A stretch of 64,000 nucleotides of DNA from Nonomuraea maritima (lineage in GTDB: Bacteria > Actinomycetota > Actinomycetes > Streptosporangiales > Streptosporangiaceae). The stretch covers positions 248,001 to 312,000 of the forward strand of contig NZ_FNFB01000003.1 in NCBI RefSeq assembly GCF_900100395.1, written 5' to 3'. The notes beneath the pieces were generated by a model. It worked only from the letters and a program-made list of their open reading frames with translations. It did not search any database and was not told the DNA's origin. A program made the position numbers and the translations under genes. Shown here one piece after another: positions 25,062-33,241 of this stretch (the first letter of the stretch is position 1; every line of letters starts with the position of its first letter).

Positions 25062-27384
25062 GACCCGCCTGGCCGCGGCCCCGCTGCCAGCCGCGTTGCA
25101 TGGACGACATGAGCCGCGCGAGTTCCTCCGGCGAGCGCTCCTGGACCGACCGCCGGTCGGTGAGGGTGCTGTCGCGCAGCTGCGGGGCGAGGCTGGCCTG
25201 CGGCACGCGCATCGGCAGCCCGTCGAGGTCCTCGTCCGCCTCGTCGCCGGGCACCGTGACGCTCCACCCGGTCGGCGGACGCGGCCGCTCCGGCGGCGGG
25301 CCCGCGGGAGGGGCCGGGGGACGCAGCGGCGGTCCTGGCTCGAACCAGGTGGCGCGCGGCTGCTCGCCGACGACCGCCACTCCGTTCGCCATCCCGCTCG
25401 CCGGTTCGCGCCTCGGGGACGACGTGACCGCGGCGGCTTCGATGGCCCGCGTCGCGCGGCCCGCCGTCCCCCATGCGCCTCCCGAGCCGGCGAGCGGTCC
25501 GCCGGGGGAGAGCAGCGCGGTCGGCAGCAGCACGATCGCGGTCGTCCCGTCGTACGGGGAGCGGCGCAGCACCACCTTGATGCCGTGCCGGGCGGCCAGC
25601 CTGGCCACCACGAACAGGCCGAGCCGGTCGCTGTCGGCCAGGTCGAACTCGGGAGGGTCGGCCAGGCGGGCGTTGAGCTCGGCGATGGTGGCCTCGCTGA
25701 GCCCGAGGCCGCGGTCCTCCACCTCGATCGCGTAGCCGTTCGCCGCCGTCATGCCGCGCACGAACACGGTCGTGTCCGGAGGGGAGAAGACTGCGGCGTT
25801 CTCCACGAGTTCGGCGACCAGGTGGATCACGTCGGTGACCGCCGGGCCGGACAGCAGCGCGGGATGCTGCATCGGCACGACGTTCACCCGCGTGTAGTCC
25901 TCGACCTCCAGCACCGCCGCCCGTACCACGTCGAACAGCGGCACCGGCTCGTGCCAGCGGCGGGCGGGCGTCGCGCCCGACAGGATGATCAGGTTCTCGG
26001 CGTGCCGCCGCATGCGGGTGGTGAGGTGGTCGAGCTTGAACAGGTCCTCGAGGACGTCCGGCTCCTCCGCCCGGCGCTCCATGATGTCGAGCAGCGCGAG
26101 CTGGCGGTGCAGCAGCGCCTGGTTGCGCCGGGCCAGGTTGAGGAAGACCTGGCCGACGCCCTTGCGCAGGGCCGCCTGGCCCACCGCCGCCTCGACCGCG
26201 GTGCGGCGTACCGCGGAGAACGCCTCCACCATGCGGTCGACCTCGGCCGTGTCGGCGGGTTCCAGGACGGGGGCCTCGGTGGCCGGGTCGACGTCGTCGC
26301 CGCGCCGCAGCCGCTCGACCAGCCGGGGCAGCCGCTGCTCGGCCAGCTCGACCGCCGACGCCTGCAGCCGCTTGAGCTCGTTCACCAGCGAACGGCCGAA
26401 CCGGTACGACAGGCCCAGCGACAGCAGCACCGCGGCCAGCCCCGACAGCACGACCAGCCCGATCCGCCAGTACGCGCTCTCCTTCGAGGCCTCGCTCTCG
26501 GCGGCGGCGCGGACCAGCTCGGTCTGGGTGCCGCGGTTGATCGCGTTCAGCACGGCCTCGGCGTCGGTCCGCCAGGCGGCGGCGGTGACCGGCGGCGCGC
26601 CGCCGGTGTCCCACGAGAACAGGACGTCCTCGACGGCCACCAGCCGCTGGTACGCGGCGCTCTGCACGAGCTTGTCGTACTCCGCGCGCAGGGCGGGGCC
26701 GGCGTCGCGCTCGGCGTCGGCGAACACGAGCCGGCGGGCGGTCATCGCGGCGACGAACGCGGCCCGGTCGGTCGAGGTCATCCGGCGCTGCACGATCGAG
26801 CTGGTGAGCACCGCGTGCTCGCGGCCCAGATACTCGGCGGCCGTGCTGTAGGCGGCCATGCCGCGTACCGCCTGGAAGGAGGAGACGCTGCTCAGCGCGT
26901 CGCGGTCGTTGAACTGCTGATTGGCGACGGCGATGAGGTTGTTGTACGCCTCGATGATCGTCAGCGGCGGTGCGAGCACGCCTCCGTCCGCGGCCGCGCG
27001 CAGCGCCTGGAGCCCGTCGAGGGCCTGGATCATCGCGCGTACCTGCTCGGGCTGCTGGCCGCTGTCGGGGTTGGCGGCGACCGTCCCGATCACCTCGCGC
27101 AGCCGCGCCACCCGGCTGTCGGTGACCTTCCGCTGCTCGGCCAGCGGCGCGTGCGTCGCCGTTCCGCGCGGAGCCTCCGCCGACAGCTGGCGCTCCCCCT
27201 GCAGCTCGACGATGAGCCGCAGCACGGGCGATCCGATGGCCTCCCAGCGGTCCTGCGTCTGCGAGATCGTCCTGATCTCATCGACGCTGGCGTACGCGAT
27301 GAACCCCCATAACGCCACCATGGAGACGAGCGGGAGCAGGAGGATCCTGAGCAGCTTGGTGCGGAGCGGCGGGGGCGAACTCAT
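25003..27384 (-). CDS. cvnA: Conservon sensor histidine kinase-like protein CvnA
   Basis: A 793-aa membrane sensor. TM1 is at about 11-32. A long extracytoplasmic nitrate/nitrite-sensor-like (NIT) helical domain runs to about 300, with TM2 near 305-327 and a HAMP-like linker. There is no clear phospho-acceptor HisKA motif. The HATPase_c domain is at about 515-620, with N-box LVAELVENAAVFSPPDT, G-boxes VEDRGLGLSE and DSDRLGLFVVARLAARHGI. A long Pro-rich disordered tail follows. CvnA proteins scaffold CvnB-D. It is the first gene of the operon and diverges from a histidine kinase gene. Confidence 0.93.
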   Translation of the reverse strand: MSSPPPLRTKLLRILLLPLVSMVALWGFIAYASVDEIRTISQTQDRWEAIGSPVLRLIVELQGERQLSAEAPRGTATHAPLAEQRKVTDSRVARLREVIGTVAANPDSGQQPEQVRAMIQALDGLQALRAAADGGVLAPPLTIIEAYNNLIAVANQQFNDRDALSSVSSFQAVRGMAAYSTAAEYLGREHAVLTSSIVQRRMTSTDRAAFVAAMTARRLVFADAERDAGPALRAEYDKLVQSAAYQRLVAVEDVLFSWDTGGAPPVTAAAWRTDAEAVLNAINRGTQTELVRAAAESEASKESAYWRIGLVVLSGLAAVLLSLGLSYRFGRSLVNELKRLQASAVELAEQRLPRLVERLRRGDDVDPATEAPVLEPADTAEVDRMVEAFSAVRRTAVEAAVGQAALRKGVGQVFLNLARRNQALLHRQLALLDIMERRAEEPDVLEDLFKLDHLTTRMRRHAENLIILSGATPARRWHEPVPLFDVVRAAVLEVEDYTRVNVVPMQHPALLSGPAVTDVIHLVAELVENAAVFSPPDTTVFVRGMTAANGYAIEVEDRGLGLSEATIAELNARLADPPEFDLADSDRLGLFVVARLAARHGIKVVLRRSPYDGTTAIVLLPTALLSPGGPLAGSGGAWGTAGRATRAIEAAAVTSSPRREPASGMANGVAVVGEQPRATWFEPGPPLRPPAPPAGPPPERPRPPTGWSVTVPGDEADEDLDGLPMRVPQASLAPQLRDSTLTDRRSVQERSPEELARLMSSMQRGWQRGRGQAGHDHDTRNGKDGHPDARSQN

Positions 27385-27690
27385 GCATCATGTCCAATTC
27401 CGCGCGTACGGTGTGCGCCTGGGGGGTGGCCGTGGCCCGCTCGCCCCCGAGAAATGTCAGCCACGGCCGGTTGTGCCGGTGATCCCGTCCACTATGCCGA
27501 TGGGGCAGGGGTACTTCAAGGTGTGGCTGGGAGGAAACATCACCATTGGTCGGATCGGCGTACGGTTCGTGACCGTGATCTGCTGTCGCTCACCGTGGGT
27601 AGGCGGCTATCGAGGGCAGCTTTATGGGGGAATCGCCGGAAATTGGCGGCCATAGTTGTTCTCGTGTTCTTCTGTGTCGCGGGGGACGGG
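27385..27690. other. Divergent intergenic region cvnA / histidine kinase with inverted repeats
   Basis: 306 bp without a convincing gene; ORFs running through it are Arg/Gly-rich upstream extensions. It contains GGCCGTGGC (27428-27436) facing GCCACGGCC (27460-27468), an exact 9-bp inverted repeat. ACGGT-TCGTG-ACCGT is at 27562-27576. Both are plausible operator or leader hairpins for the two divergent sensor genes. Confidence 0.5.
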
Positions 27691-29064
27691 TTGAGCACAC
27701 GGTTGAGTCACTCGCTGCGGACACGCCTGGCGCTGCTCGCAAGCTTCGCCATGCTCGCGGTGATCCTCGTGGCCTGCCTGTTCTCCATCCTCAGCATCCG
27801 CGGCGAGGTCGCCGACATCCGGACGCACGACCTGTCGGGCAAGGCCGTACGCGTCCTCCTCGAGGTCAAGCGCGAGCGGCTGCCCCCCGTCCTCGATCAG
27901 GACGGGCTCGACGGCATTCAGGTGGTCAACGCCGCCGGCAAGCCCGTCTCGTCCACGCCCAGCCTGGCCGGGCAGCCGCGCCAGGTGACCTCGATCCCGC
28001 GCGGCACCATGGCCAACGACACGGCCGAGCTCTGCGACCTGCCGGCCTTCCCCGGACAGTGCAAGCTCGTCGTGGCGCTGATCGCCTTCCAGCCGGACGG
28101 CCCCTGGGTCGTCTACGCCTTCGACCCCGCCGTCCCCTGGTACGTCAGCATCCAGATGCTGCTCATCCACGTCGGCGTCGTGATGGTGCTCGTCGCGCTG
28201 ACCTGGATCGGCGTCTCCCACGTCGTCTCCAGGACGCTCACGCCCGTCGGCGGCATCACCGCGCGACTGTCCGAGATGAGCATGGGCCGCAGCGACGTGC
28301 ACATCCCCGTCCCGGAGTCCGACGACGAGATCCGAGACCTCGCCGAGACGGCCAACCGCACGCTCGAACGGCTCCACACGGCGATGAAGCAGCAGGAGTC
28401 GGCGATGGAGCTGCAGCGCCGCTTCGCCGCCGACGCCTCCCACGACCTGCGCAGCCCGATCACGGCGATGCGCGCGCAGGTCGAGGAGGCCCTGCTGCAC
28501 CCAGAGGACGCCGACTGGCGGGAGGTCGGCGGCGAGGTGCTGGCCAGCCTCGACCGGCTGCAGGCCATCGTCACCGACCTGCTCACCCTCAACAAGCTCG
28601 ACGCCCACGCCCCCGCAGAACGCGTGCCGGTGGACATCGCCGAACTCGTCACCAACGAGACCATGCGGCAGCGCGGCAAGCCCGTTCGCGCCTCGCTGCA
28701 GGAAGGCGTGTTCGTCATGGGCAGCCCGCTGCAACTGGCCCGGCTGCTGGTCAACCTGCTCGACAACGCCGAACGGCACGCCGAGCGCGAGATCACCGTG
28801 GTCGTGCGGCGGGAGGGCGGCGACTGCGTCCTCGAGGTGCTCGACGACGGCGCCGGCATCGCGCCCGACCAGCGCGAAGCCGTCTTCCAGCGGTTCACCC
28901 GGCTGGACGCCTCGCGCAGCCGCGACGCCGGCGGCACCGGGCTCGGCCTGCCCATCGCCCGCGAGATCGCCCACGCCCACGGCGGCACCCTGACCATCGA
29001 GGACTCCGACGTGGGCGCCCGCTTCGTCCTGCGCATCCCGTGCGTCAGCGGCCCCGCGCCGTGA
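27691..29064 (+). CDS. Sensor histidine kinase without adjacent response regulator
   Basis: A 457-aa two-component kinase. TM1 is at about 9-33, an extracytoplasmic sensor at about 34-150 and TM2 (MLLIHVGVVMVLVALTWIGV) near 155-175. HAMP and HisKA follow, with phospho-acceptor His251 in DASHDLRSPI. HATPase_c has LLVNLLDNAERHAE, LDDGAGIAPD and GGTGLGLPIAREIA. TTG 27691 follows GGGGGACGGG; a GTG at 27664 is possible. No response-regulator gene is adjacent. Its last 20 bp overlap the convergent oxidoreductase gene. Confidence 0.9.
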   Translation: MSTRLSHSLRTRLALLASFAMLAVILVACLFSILSIRGEVADIRTHDLSGKAVRVLLEVKRERLPPVLDQDGLDGIQVVNAAGKPVSSTPSLAGQPRQVTSIPRGTMANDTAELCDLPAFPGQCKLVVALIAFQPDGPWVVYAFDPAVPWYVSIQMLLIHVGVVMVLVALTWIGVSHVVSRTLTPVGGITARLSEMSMGRSDVHIPVPESDDEIRDLAETANRTLERLHTAMKQQESAMELQRRFAADASHDLRSPITAMRAQVEEALLHPEDADWREVGGEVLASLDRLQAIVTDLLTLNKLDAHAPAERVPVDIAELVTNETMRQRGKPVRASLQEGVFVMGSPLQLARLLVNLLDNAERHAEREITVVVRREGGDCVLEVLDDGAGIAPDQREAVFQRFTRLDASRSRDAGGTGLGLPIAREIAHAHGGTLTIEDSDVGARFVLRIPCVSGPAP

Positions 29065-29908
29065 TCGGGGCGACGCGCTCCGCCAGCTCGCCCACGTACG
29101 CCTGCCACTTGTCGTCCGCCGGGTCGGGGACGGCCACGATGACGTGGTCGATGCCCTGCTCGGCGAGCTCCGCGCAGCGCCGGACGCTCTCCGCCATGCT
29201 CTGCCCGTCGGCCACGCGCATGTGCAGCGTCTTCTCGATCTCCTCGTACGGCCGCCCGAGCCGTTCGCAGTGGGCGCGCAGCACGCCCAGCTTGTGTGGG
29301 ACGTCGGCGCCGTACAGCAGGTTGCAGGCGTCGGCGTACTGGGCGACCAGGCGGAGCGTCCGCCGCTCGCCGCTGCCGCCTACCAGGACGAGTGGGTTCG
29401 CCTGCGGCGCGTTGAGCGTCCGTCCGAGGCGGTAGTGGCGGCCCTCGAAGGGGCCGTTGTCGTCGCTCCACATCTGGCGGGCGATCCGGAGGGTCTCCTC
29501 CAGCCGCTCGAACCGTTCGGCCGTCGGCGGGAAGCGCAGCCCGAGCCCGCGGGCCTCGTCCTCGTACCAGCCGGCGCCGATGCCGAGCACGGCCCGGCCA
29601 CCGGACAGCGCGTCCAGCGTGCTGACCTGCTTCACCAGCAGGCCGGGCTCCCGGTACACCGGGCAGGTCACCAGCGCGCCCAGCGTCACCCGCGAGGTGA
29701 GGGCGGCGGCGTACGACAGCGCCCCGTACGCCTCCAGCATCGGGTCCTCGGCGCGGCCGAAGTTCGGGATCTGGAAGAGGTGGTCCATCACCCACAGGCT
29801 GCGCAGGCCCGCGCGGTCGGCACCGCGGGCGACGGCGGCGAACCTCTCGGCGATGGCGGCGTCGCCGCCGTCCCAGTGGAAACGCGGGCAGGTGAGACCG
29901 AGGTCCAT
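29045..29908 (-). CDS. LLM-class F420-dependent oxidoreductase
   Basis: A 287-aa luciferase-like monooxygenase-fold protein. It starts MDLGLTCPRFHWDGG and carries AGLRSLWVMDHLFQIP, VTLGALVTCPVYREPGLLVKQVSTLDALSGGRAVLGIGAGWYEDEA and PLVLVGGSGERRTLRLVAQYADACNL. These blocks are typical of F420-dependent actinobacterial members. AAGGAG lies seven bases before ATG 29908. The substrate is unknown. Confidence 0.9.
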   Translation of the reverse strand: MDLGLTCPRFHWDGGDAAIAERFAAVARGADRAGLRSLWVMDHLFQIPNFGRAEDPMLEAYGALSYAAALTSRVTLGALVTCPVYREPGLLVKQVSTLDALSGGRAVLGIGAGWYEDEARGLGLRFPPTAERFERLEETLRIARQMWSDDNGPFEGRHYRLGRTLNAPQANPLVLVGGSGERRTLRLVAQYADACNLLYGADVPHKLGVLRAHCERLGRPYEEIEKTLHMRVADGQSMAESVRRCAELAEQGIDHVIVAVPDPADDKWQAYVGELAERVAPITARGR

Positions 29909-29961
29909 GGAGGTGCTCCTTGAGAGGGGGAAAGCCCGCACGTCAGCGGTACGCGGGCATG

Positions 29962-29997
29962 AAAAAACCCTCTCGCCGGGGCCGGCGGAGAGGGTTG
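29962..29997 (-). terminator. Rho-independent terminator on the minus strand
   Basis: On the minus strand AACCCTCTC-CGCCGG pairs with CCGGC-GAGAGGGTT around a 2-nt G/C loop, with one bulged C, followed by TTTTTT. It ends transcription of the small secreted-protein pair upstream (30068-30858) before the oxidoreductase gene. Confidence 0.85.
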
Positions 29998-30067
29998 TCG
30001 TGGACCTTCATTGTCTCACGGTTGGTCCGGGCGAAGCGCCCCGGTGCCAGGGCGCCCCGCCGTCGCG

Positions 30068-30460
30068 TCAGGAGACCGTCAGGTAGAAGGCGGTGTCGCG
30101 CCCGTGGTTGAACACGTCCCTGCTCTGGACGCCGATGACGTCGCCGCCACCCCGCCAGTCCTCGCAGCGCGGCGCGCCCAGGTGGACCGAGAGCACGCGC
30201 GCGGTGCGGTACTCGCCCACCACCGTCGCGTGGATCGCCTGCGTCTCCTCCAGGTTGACGCTGTGGTCGAGGGCGACGCAGTACTCGCCCTCGTCGACCC
30301 GCCAGGTGCGTACGACGTTCTCGCCGTTCTCCAGGTATCCGTACGGGGAGATCAGCGCCGAGGCCTGCGCGTACGGCGTCTCGGCGGTGGCTGGGGCCGG
30401 AGCGGTGAGCACCGCCGCTCCGGCGAGCACGCCGGCGGTGCGGTGAAGGATGGTCTGCAT
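30068..30460 (-). CDS. Small secreted protein, paralogue of the next gene
   Basis: A 130-aa protein. The signal peptide is MQTILHRTAGVLAGAAVLTAPAPATA and the mature part begins ETPYAQASALISPYGYLENGENV. A mature core includes GEYCVALDHSVNLEETQAIHATV and a second Cys in PRCEDW, giving one probable disulfide. It shares its pattern with the upstream gene (PYA-x-A-x-A-I, then G-x-YCV and N). ATG 30460 is preceded by GGAGTG. Function unknown; it is probably exported and stable outside the cell. Confidence 0.75.
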   Translation of the reverse strand: MQTILHRTAGVLAGAAVLTAPAPATAETPYAQASALISPYGYLENGENVVRTWRVDEGEYCVALDHSVNLEETQAIHATVVGEYRTARVLSVHLGAPRCEDWRGGGDVIGVQSRDVFNHGRDTAFYLTVS

Positions 30461-30471
30461 GGTCACTCCGG

Positions 30472-30858
30472 TCAGAGGATCGCCAGGTCGAAGCCGCTGT
30501 CGGCGAGCTGGTTGGTCACGGTGCTGTAGACCTGGACCGCCACGGTGTTGTTGGTCTGGCCGCACAGCGCCGACGGGTTGCGGTAGGCGATGTGCGGCAG
30601 CCGCCGGGCGTGGCGCGGGGTGAGCTGGATGATCGCGTTCGCCGCGTTCACCGTCTCGGCGACCTCCACGCAGTACGACCCCACGGCGACGCGGCGGGCG
30701 GAGGTGATGTTCTTGGCGTTGTTCAGCGTGCCGTCCGCGTCGATGATCGCCCCGGCCCTCGCGTAAGGGGCGTAGACGTCGGCGACCGCGGGGGCGCCGG
30801 CCATGACGAGACTGGTGGCGGCCAGGACGAGCCCGCTTGCCAGGGTATGACGGAACAT
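30472..30858 (-). CDS. Small secreted protein, paralogue of the preceding gene
   Basis: A 128-aa protein. The signal peptide is MFRHTLASGLVLAATSLVMAGAPAVA. The mature start is DVYAPYARAGAIIDADGTLNNAKNI, followed by VGSYCVEVAETVNAANAIIQLTPRHARRL and a second Cys in SALCGQTNN. It is separated by 11 bp from its paralogue and begins behind AAAGGGGA. Two Cys at matching positions in both proteins suggest a conserved disulfide. Family and role unknown. Confidence 0.75.
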   Translation of the reverse strand: MFRHTLASGLVLAATSLVMAGAPAVADVYAPYARAGAIIDADGTLNNAKNITSARRVAVGSYCVEVAETVNAANAIIQLTPRHARRLPHIAYRNPSALCGQTNNTVAVQVYSTVTNQLADSGFDLAIL

Positions 30859-31414
30859 CGAGTCCCCTTTCGGTTACACAAAGTGATCTGCAGCGGAAAA
30901 CGTAGGTGAGGGGGACTCTTCACGCCACGAACCACCCCGTATGGCGACGTCCAAGAAAAGTTGACCATGTCGGGAAGGTCGTGAGTCGGTGTCCAGGGGT
31001 TCGGCATCCCCAGGACGGGCCGCTGATGTTCACCTGACCGGCCGCCGGGTCCGCAGGAGCACGCCGTGGCGAGGCGTCCGGAGGCCTCCCGGTGGGGGTC
31101 GAGAAGCTGGCGTCAATGGGGCTATCTGTGCCTAATGCTGACTTGTACCCGGACAGGGGCCGTACCCAAGAGGACCGTCGTTTTGCCTTCCGAGGTGTGA
31201 CGGGCGCGCTCGTGTGTCCCGCAGGGCGGTGCGGCTATGGTCAGCGCGCTATTTCATGATCTGTGCCTGGTTAGTACGAAATACAAGCATTTTTGCGCTT
31301 GCGTGGGCGTGTGAGGGCTCCCTTCAAGTCTCCGTGAAATGAGTGAAAGTTGGATGATTTGTCCTGATTTGGGTGCTAGCGTCGTTTTTGGGATCAATCA
31401 ACGGGGGAGGAAGC
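30859..31414. other. Long intergenic region upstream of a small ORF
   Basis: About 556 bp with no credible protein-coding gene. The section from about 31240 is clearly AT-richer than the genome. It contains CAAGC-ATTTTTGC-GCTTG (31284-31301 region), a 5-bp inverted repeat. This AT-rich DNA directly precedes the strong ribosome-binding site of the 38-residue ORF and probably contains its promoter. Confidence 0.5.
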
Positions 31415-31531
31415 ATGGCTGAATACCCGGGATGTGGCCGAGGCTGGCGCCGCCGCCGCTTCTGCCGCTTCCGTCGCCGTAGGCGGTGGTGGGGCGGTCC
31501 ATGGCGCGGCTGGGACGACTGGTGGTGGTAA
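31415..31531 (+). CDS. 38-residue Arg/Trp-rich small protein
   Basis: An open frame from ATG 31415 to TAA 31531, with GGGGGAGG four bases before the start, one of the best ribosome-binding sites in the window. It encodes 12 Arg, 8 Trp and 2 Cys in 38 residues: an N-terminal MAEYPGCGRGW, a poly-Arg centre with FC and FR, and the end GWDDWWW. A stem-loop terminator follows 20 bp later. The composition resembles cationic Trp-rich antimicrobial peptides. The WWW-stop also recalls leader peptides, but no gene on this strand follows within 2.5 kb. There is no signal peptide. A real small gene is likely but unproven. Confidence 0.55.
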   Translation: MAEYPGCGRGWRRRRFCRFRRRRRWWGGPWRGWDDWWW

Positions 31532-31551
31532 CTCCGGTCCCATGGAACAAG

Positions 31552-31575
31552 AGCCGGTGGCGAGAGCCGCCGGCT
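31552..31575 (+). terminator. Stem-loop terminator after the 38-residue ORF
   Basis: AGCCGGTGGC (31552-31561) pairs with GCCGCCGGCT (31566-31575) around a GAGA tetraloop, with one G-U pair. It is followed by CTCTT. The GNRA loop makes a stable hairpin. Confidence 0.7.
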
Positions 31576-31612
31576 CTCTTCGTGCCAGGACCGTCGGGCG
31601 CGCGGCGGCGCG

Positions 31613-31978
31613 TCAGAGTGAACGTTTGAACGGGGGACGCGCGGCGGCGACGGCGTCCTCGACCGTGTCGTACACGGGGATGTGCGCCGCCACGCCGGTC
31701 ACCTGGAAGAGCCGTGCGGGCAGGCGTTGCGCCGCGGCGAGGTGGACCGTGCCACCGTGCCGCAGGCAGTCGGTCGCGGTCATCAGCAGGACGTGCAGAC
31801 CCGAACTGTCGAGGAACGGCATCCGCGCCAGGTCGAACACCACCGCGTCCGACGGGTCGCGCCTGGCCTCGCGCAGGTAGGACTCGAACTGGGCCCGGTT
31901 GGTGGCGTCGACCTCACCACAGACGGTGATCACCGTCACGCCGGGCAGGTAGTGGTGCGCCAGCGACAGCGGCGGCAT
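31613..31978 (-). CDS. STAS-domain anti-anti-sigma factor
   Basis: A 121-aa STAS protein (PGVTVITVCGEVDATNRAQFESYL ... AVVFDLARMPFLDSSGLHVLLMTATDCLRHGG). The phosphorylatable Ser is in LDSSGL. Such proteins bind anti-sigma kinases and release sigma factors, and are switched by kinase/PP2C pairs. No anti-sigma factor is adjacent. It is convergent with the small Arg/Trp-rich ORF. Confidence 0.9.
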   Translation of the reverse strand: MPPLSLAHHYLPGVTVITVCGEVDATNRAQFESYLREARRDPSDAVVFDLARMPFLDSSGLHVLLMTATDCLRHGGTVHLAAAQRLPARLFQVTGVAAHIPVYDTVEDAVAAARPPFKRSL

Positions 31979-32087
31979 CTAGGGCGTCACTGTTCGCGGC
32001 CGGGGGACATGCGCCATCCACGAAGAATATTCCCGCGACGTCCCGTGCGGTAGCCGGTGTTCGGTGCGGGGAAGGTTGCGCGGGCAC

Positions 32088-32702
32088 TCAGTGGGTGGAC
32101 ACGGCCGCGGGAGCGGGGTGGCTGAGGAGTGACAGCGTCGTCGTCACGAGCACCCGCTCGGCCTCGTCCGTCGTGAGCCGTCCGGCCTCCCGGTCCTGGG
32201 CGGCACTGTGGATGATCGAGAAAAACACGGTGACGAGCCACGGCAGCGGCAGGTCCGTACGGAAGTCTCCGTCGCGGCGGCCCCGGGCGAGGAGCTGTTC
32301 GACCCGCCGCAGCGGGCGCTCGTGCCGCTCGCGCACCAGGTCGGAGGCGAGGAACCGGTCGGCGGACGGCAACAGCCTGCGGTGCCGGTCGAGCACCTCC
32401 CACGACGAGCGCAGCAACCCGGCCATGGCCTCGGGCGCGGGCGCCGCGTCGATCGCCTCGTCGGCCAGCGCCTCGTCGGTCATGCGCACCGTACGGTCGA
32501 GCACTGCGGCGACCAGCGCCTCACGCGACGGGAAACGGCCGTGCAGGACGCCTTCGTCGACCCCCGCGGCCCTGGCGATGTCCGCGACGTTCGCCGCCGG
32601 ATCGGCGCTGAGCAGCCGAGCGCCCGCCTCGAGGATCGCGGCGGCGGGGTCGCCGTCCGCACGCCGGGCGGCTGCGGGCTGTCGTGTCGCGGTCGTGGTC
32701 AT
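32088..32702 (-). CDS. TetR-family transcriptional regulator
   Basis: A 204-aa protein with an N-terminal TetR helix-turn-helix (AAILEAGARLLSADPAANVADIARAAGVDEGVLHGRFPSREALVAAVLDRTV, about 20-72). The C-terminal ligand domain is helical. It usually represses a neighbouring gene or itself; the nearest candidates are the CBS protein upstream and the STAS gene downstream, neither an obvious target. ATG 32702. Confidence 0.88.
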   Translation of the reverse strand: MTTTATRQPAAARRADGDPAAAILEAGARLLSADPAANVADIARAAGVDEGVLHGRFPSREALVAAVLDRTVRMTDEALADEAIDAAPAPEAMAGLLRSSWEVLDRHRRLLPSADRFLASDLVRERHERPLRRVEQLLARGRRDGDFRTDLPLPWLVTVFFSIIHSAAQDREAGRLTTDEAERVLVTTTLSLLSHPAPAAVSTH

Positions 32703-32756
32703 GTGCCCACCCTACGACGCTGCCCCTCGCGTCCGGACGGCGACGGTGACGCGGTG

Positions 32757-33194
32757 TCAGATGGCGTGATCAACCAGCGACTGGAGGGTGACGGCGCCGG
32801 TGAGACGGTCGTCCTCGACGACGGCGACGACCGGGCTGCGGGTGCGCGCCATCAGCGCGGCCAGCTCCAGCACGGTGGCCTTCGAGTCGGCCACCGGCAG
32901 CTCGCGCGGCTGCTCCGGCAGGCATTCGCGGACCGTCCTCCCGCCGAGCCGCTGCAGGAACGTGTCGGCGTGGGCCTCGTCCACCACCCGGGCCAGCGCC
33001 GGGTCGTCGCGGCAGTAGGCGGGCACCGCCAGCCGCAGCACCTGGGTGCCGGGCAGGATGTACAGCGGCCGCCCGTCGCCGTCGACGAGGATGAGGCCGG
33101 GAAGATCCTGCTCGGCCAGCAATCTGGCCGCCTCCAGCGCCGGGGTGTCCATGGTGACCGTCGGGAACTCGACGGCGAGATCGCGTGCGCGCAT
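32757..33194 (-). CDS. CBS-domain pair protein
   Basis: A 145-aa protein of two CBS motifs (MRARDLAVEFPTVTMDTPALEAARLLAEQDLPGLILVDGDGRPLYILPG and RELPVADSKATVLELAALMARTRSPVVAVVEDDRLTGAVTLQSLVDHAI), which together form a Bateman module binding adenine nucleotides. I start at ATG 33194, right after GGCGGAGGCG. It lies 47 bp downstream of a KtrA-like gene on the same strand. A regulatory role in ion transport is plausible. Confidence 0.85.
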   Translation of the reverse strand: MRARDLAVEFPTVTMDTPALEAARLLAEQDLPGLILVDGDGRPLYILPGTQVLRLAVPAYCRDDPALARVVDEAHADTFLQRLGGRTVRECLPEQPRELPVADSKATVLELAALMARTRSPVVAVVEDDRLTGAVTLQSLVDHAI

Positions 33195-33241
33195 TGTCGC
33201 CTCCGCCTTCACGGTAGCCGACGCGCCCGCGCGGCGCGGGG

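Noticed and set aside
24397..27312. 971-codon plus-strand ORF
   Set aside because: Antisense to the conservon genes, which are clearly real by domain content.
29045..29064. Broken 3' ends of the histidine kinase and oxidoreductase
   Set aside because: Both proteins reach their family C-termini; the 20-bp overlap is simply convergent coding.
31434..31880. 148-codon plus-strand ORF overlapping the 38-residue ORF
   Set aside because: Starts inside the small ORF in another frame, has no ribosome site and runs antisense through the STAS gene.
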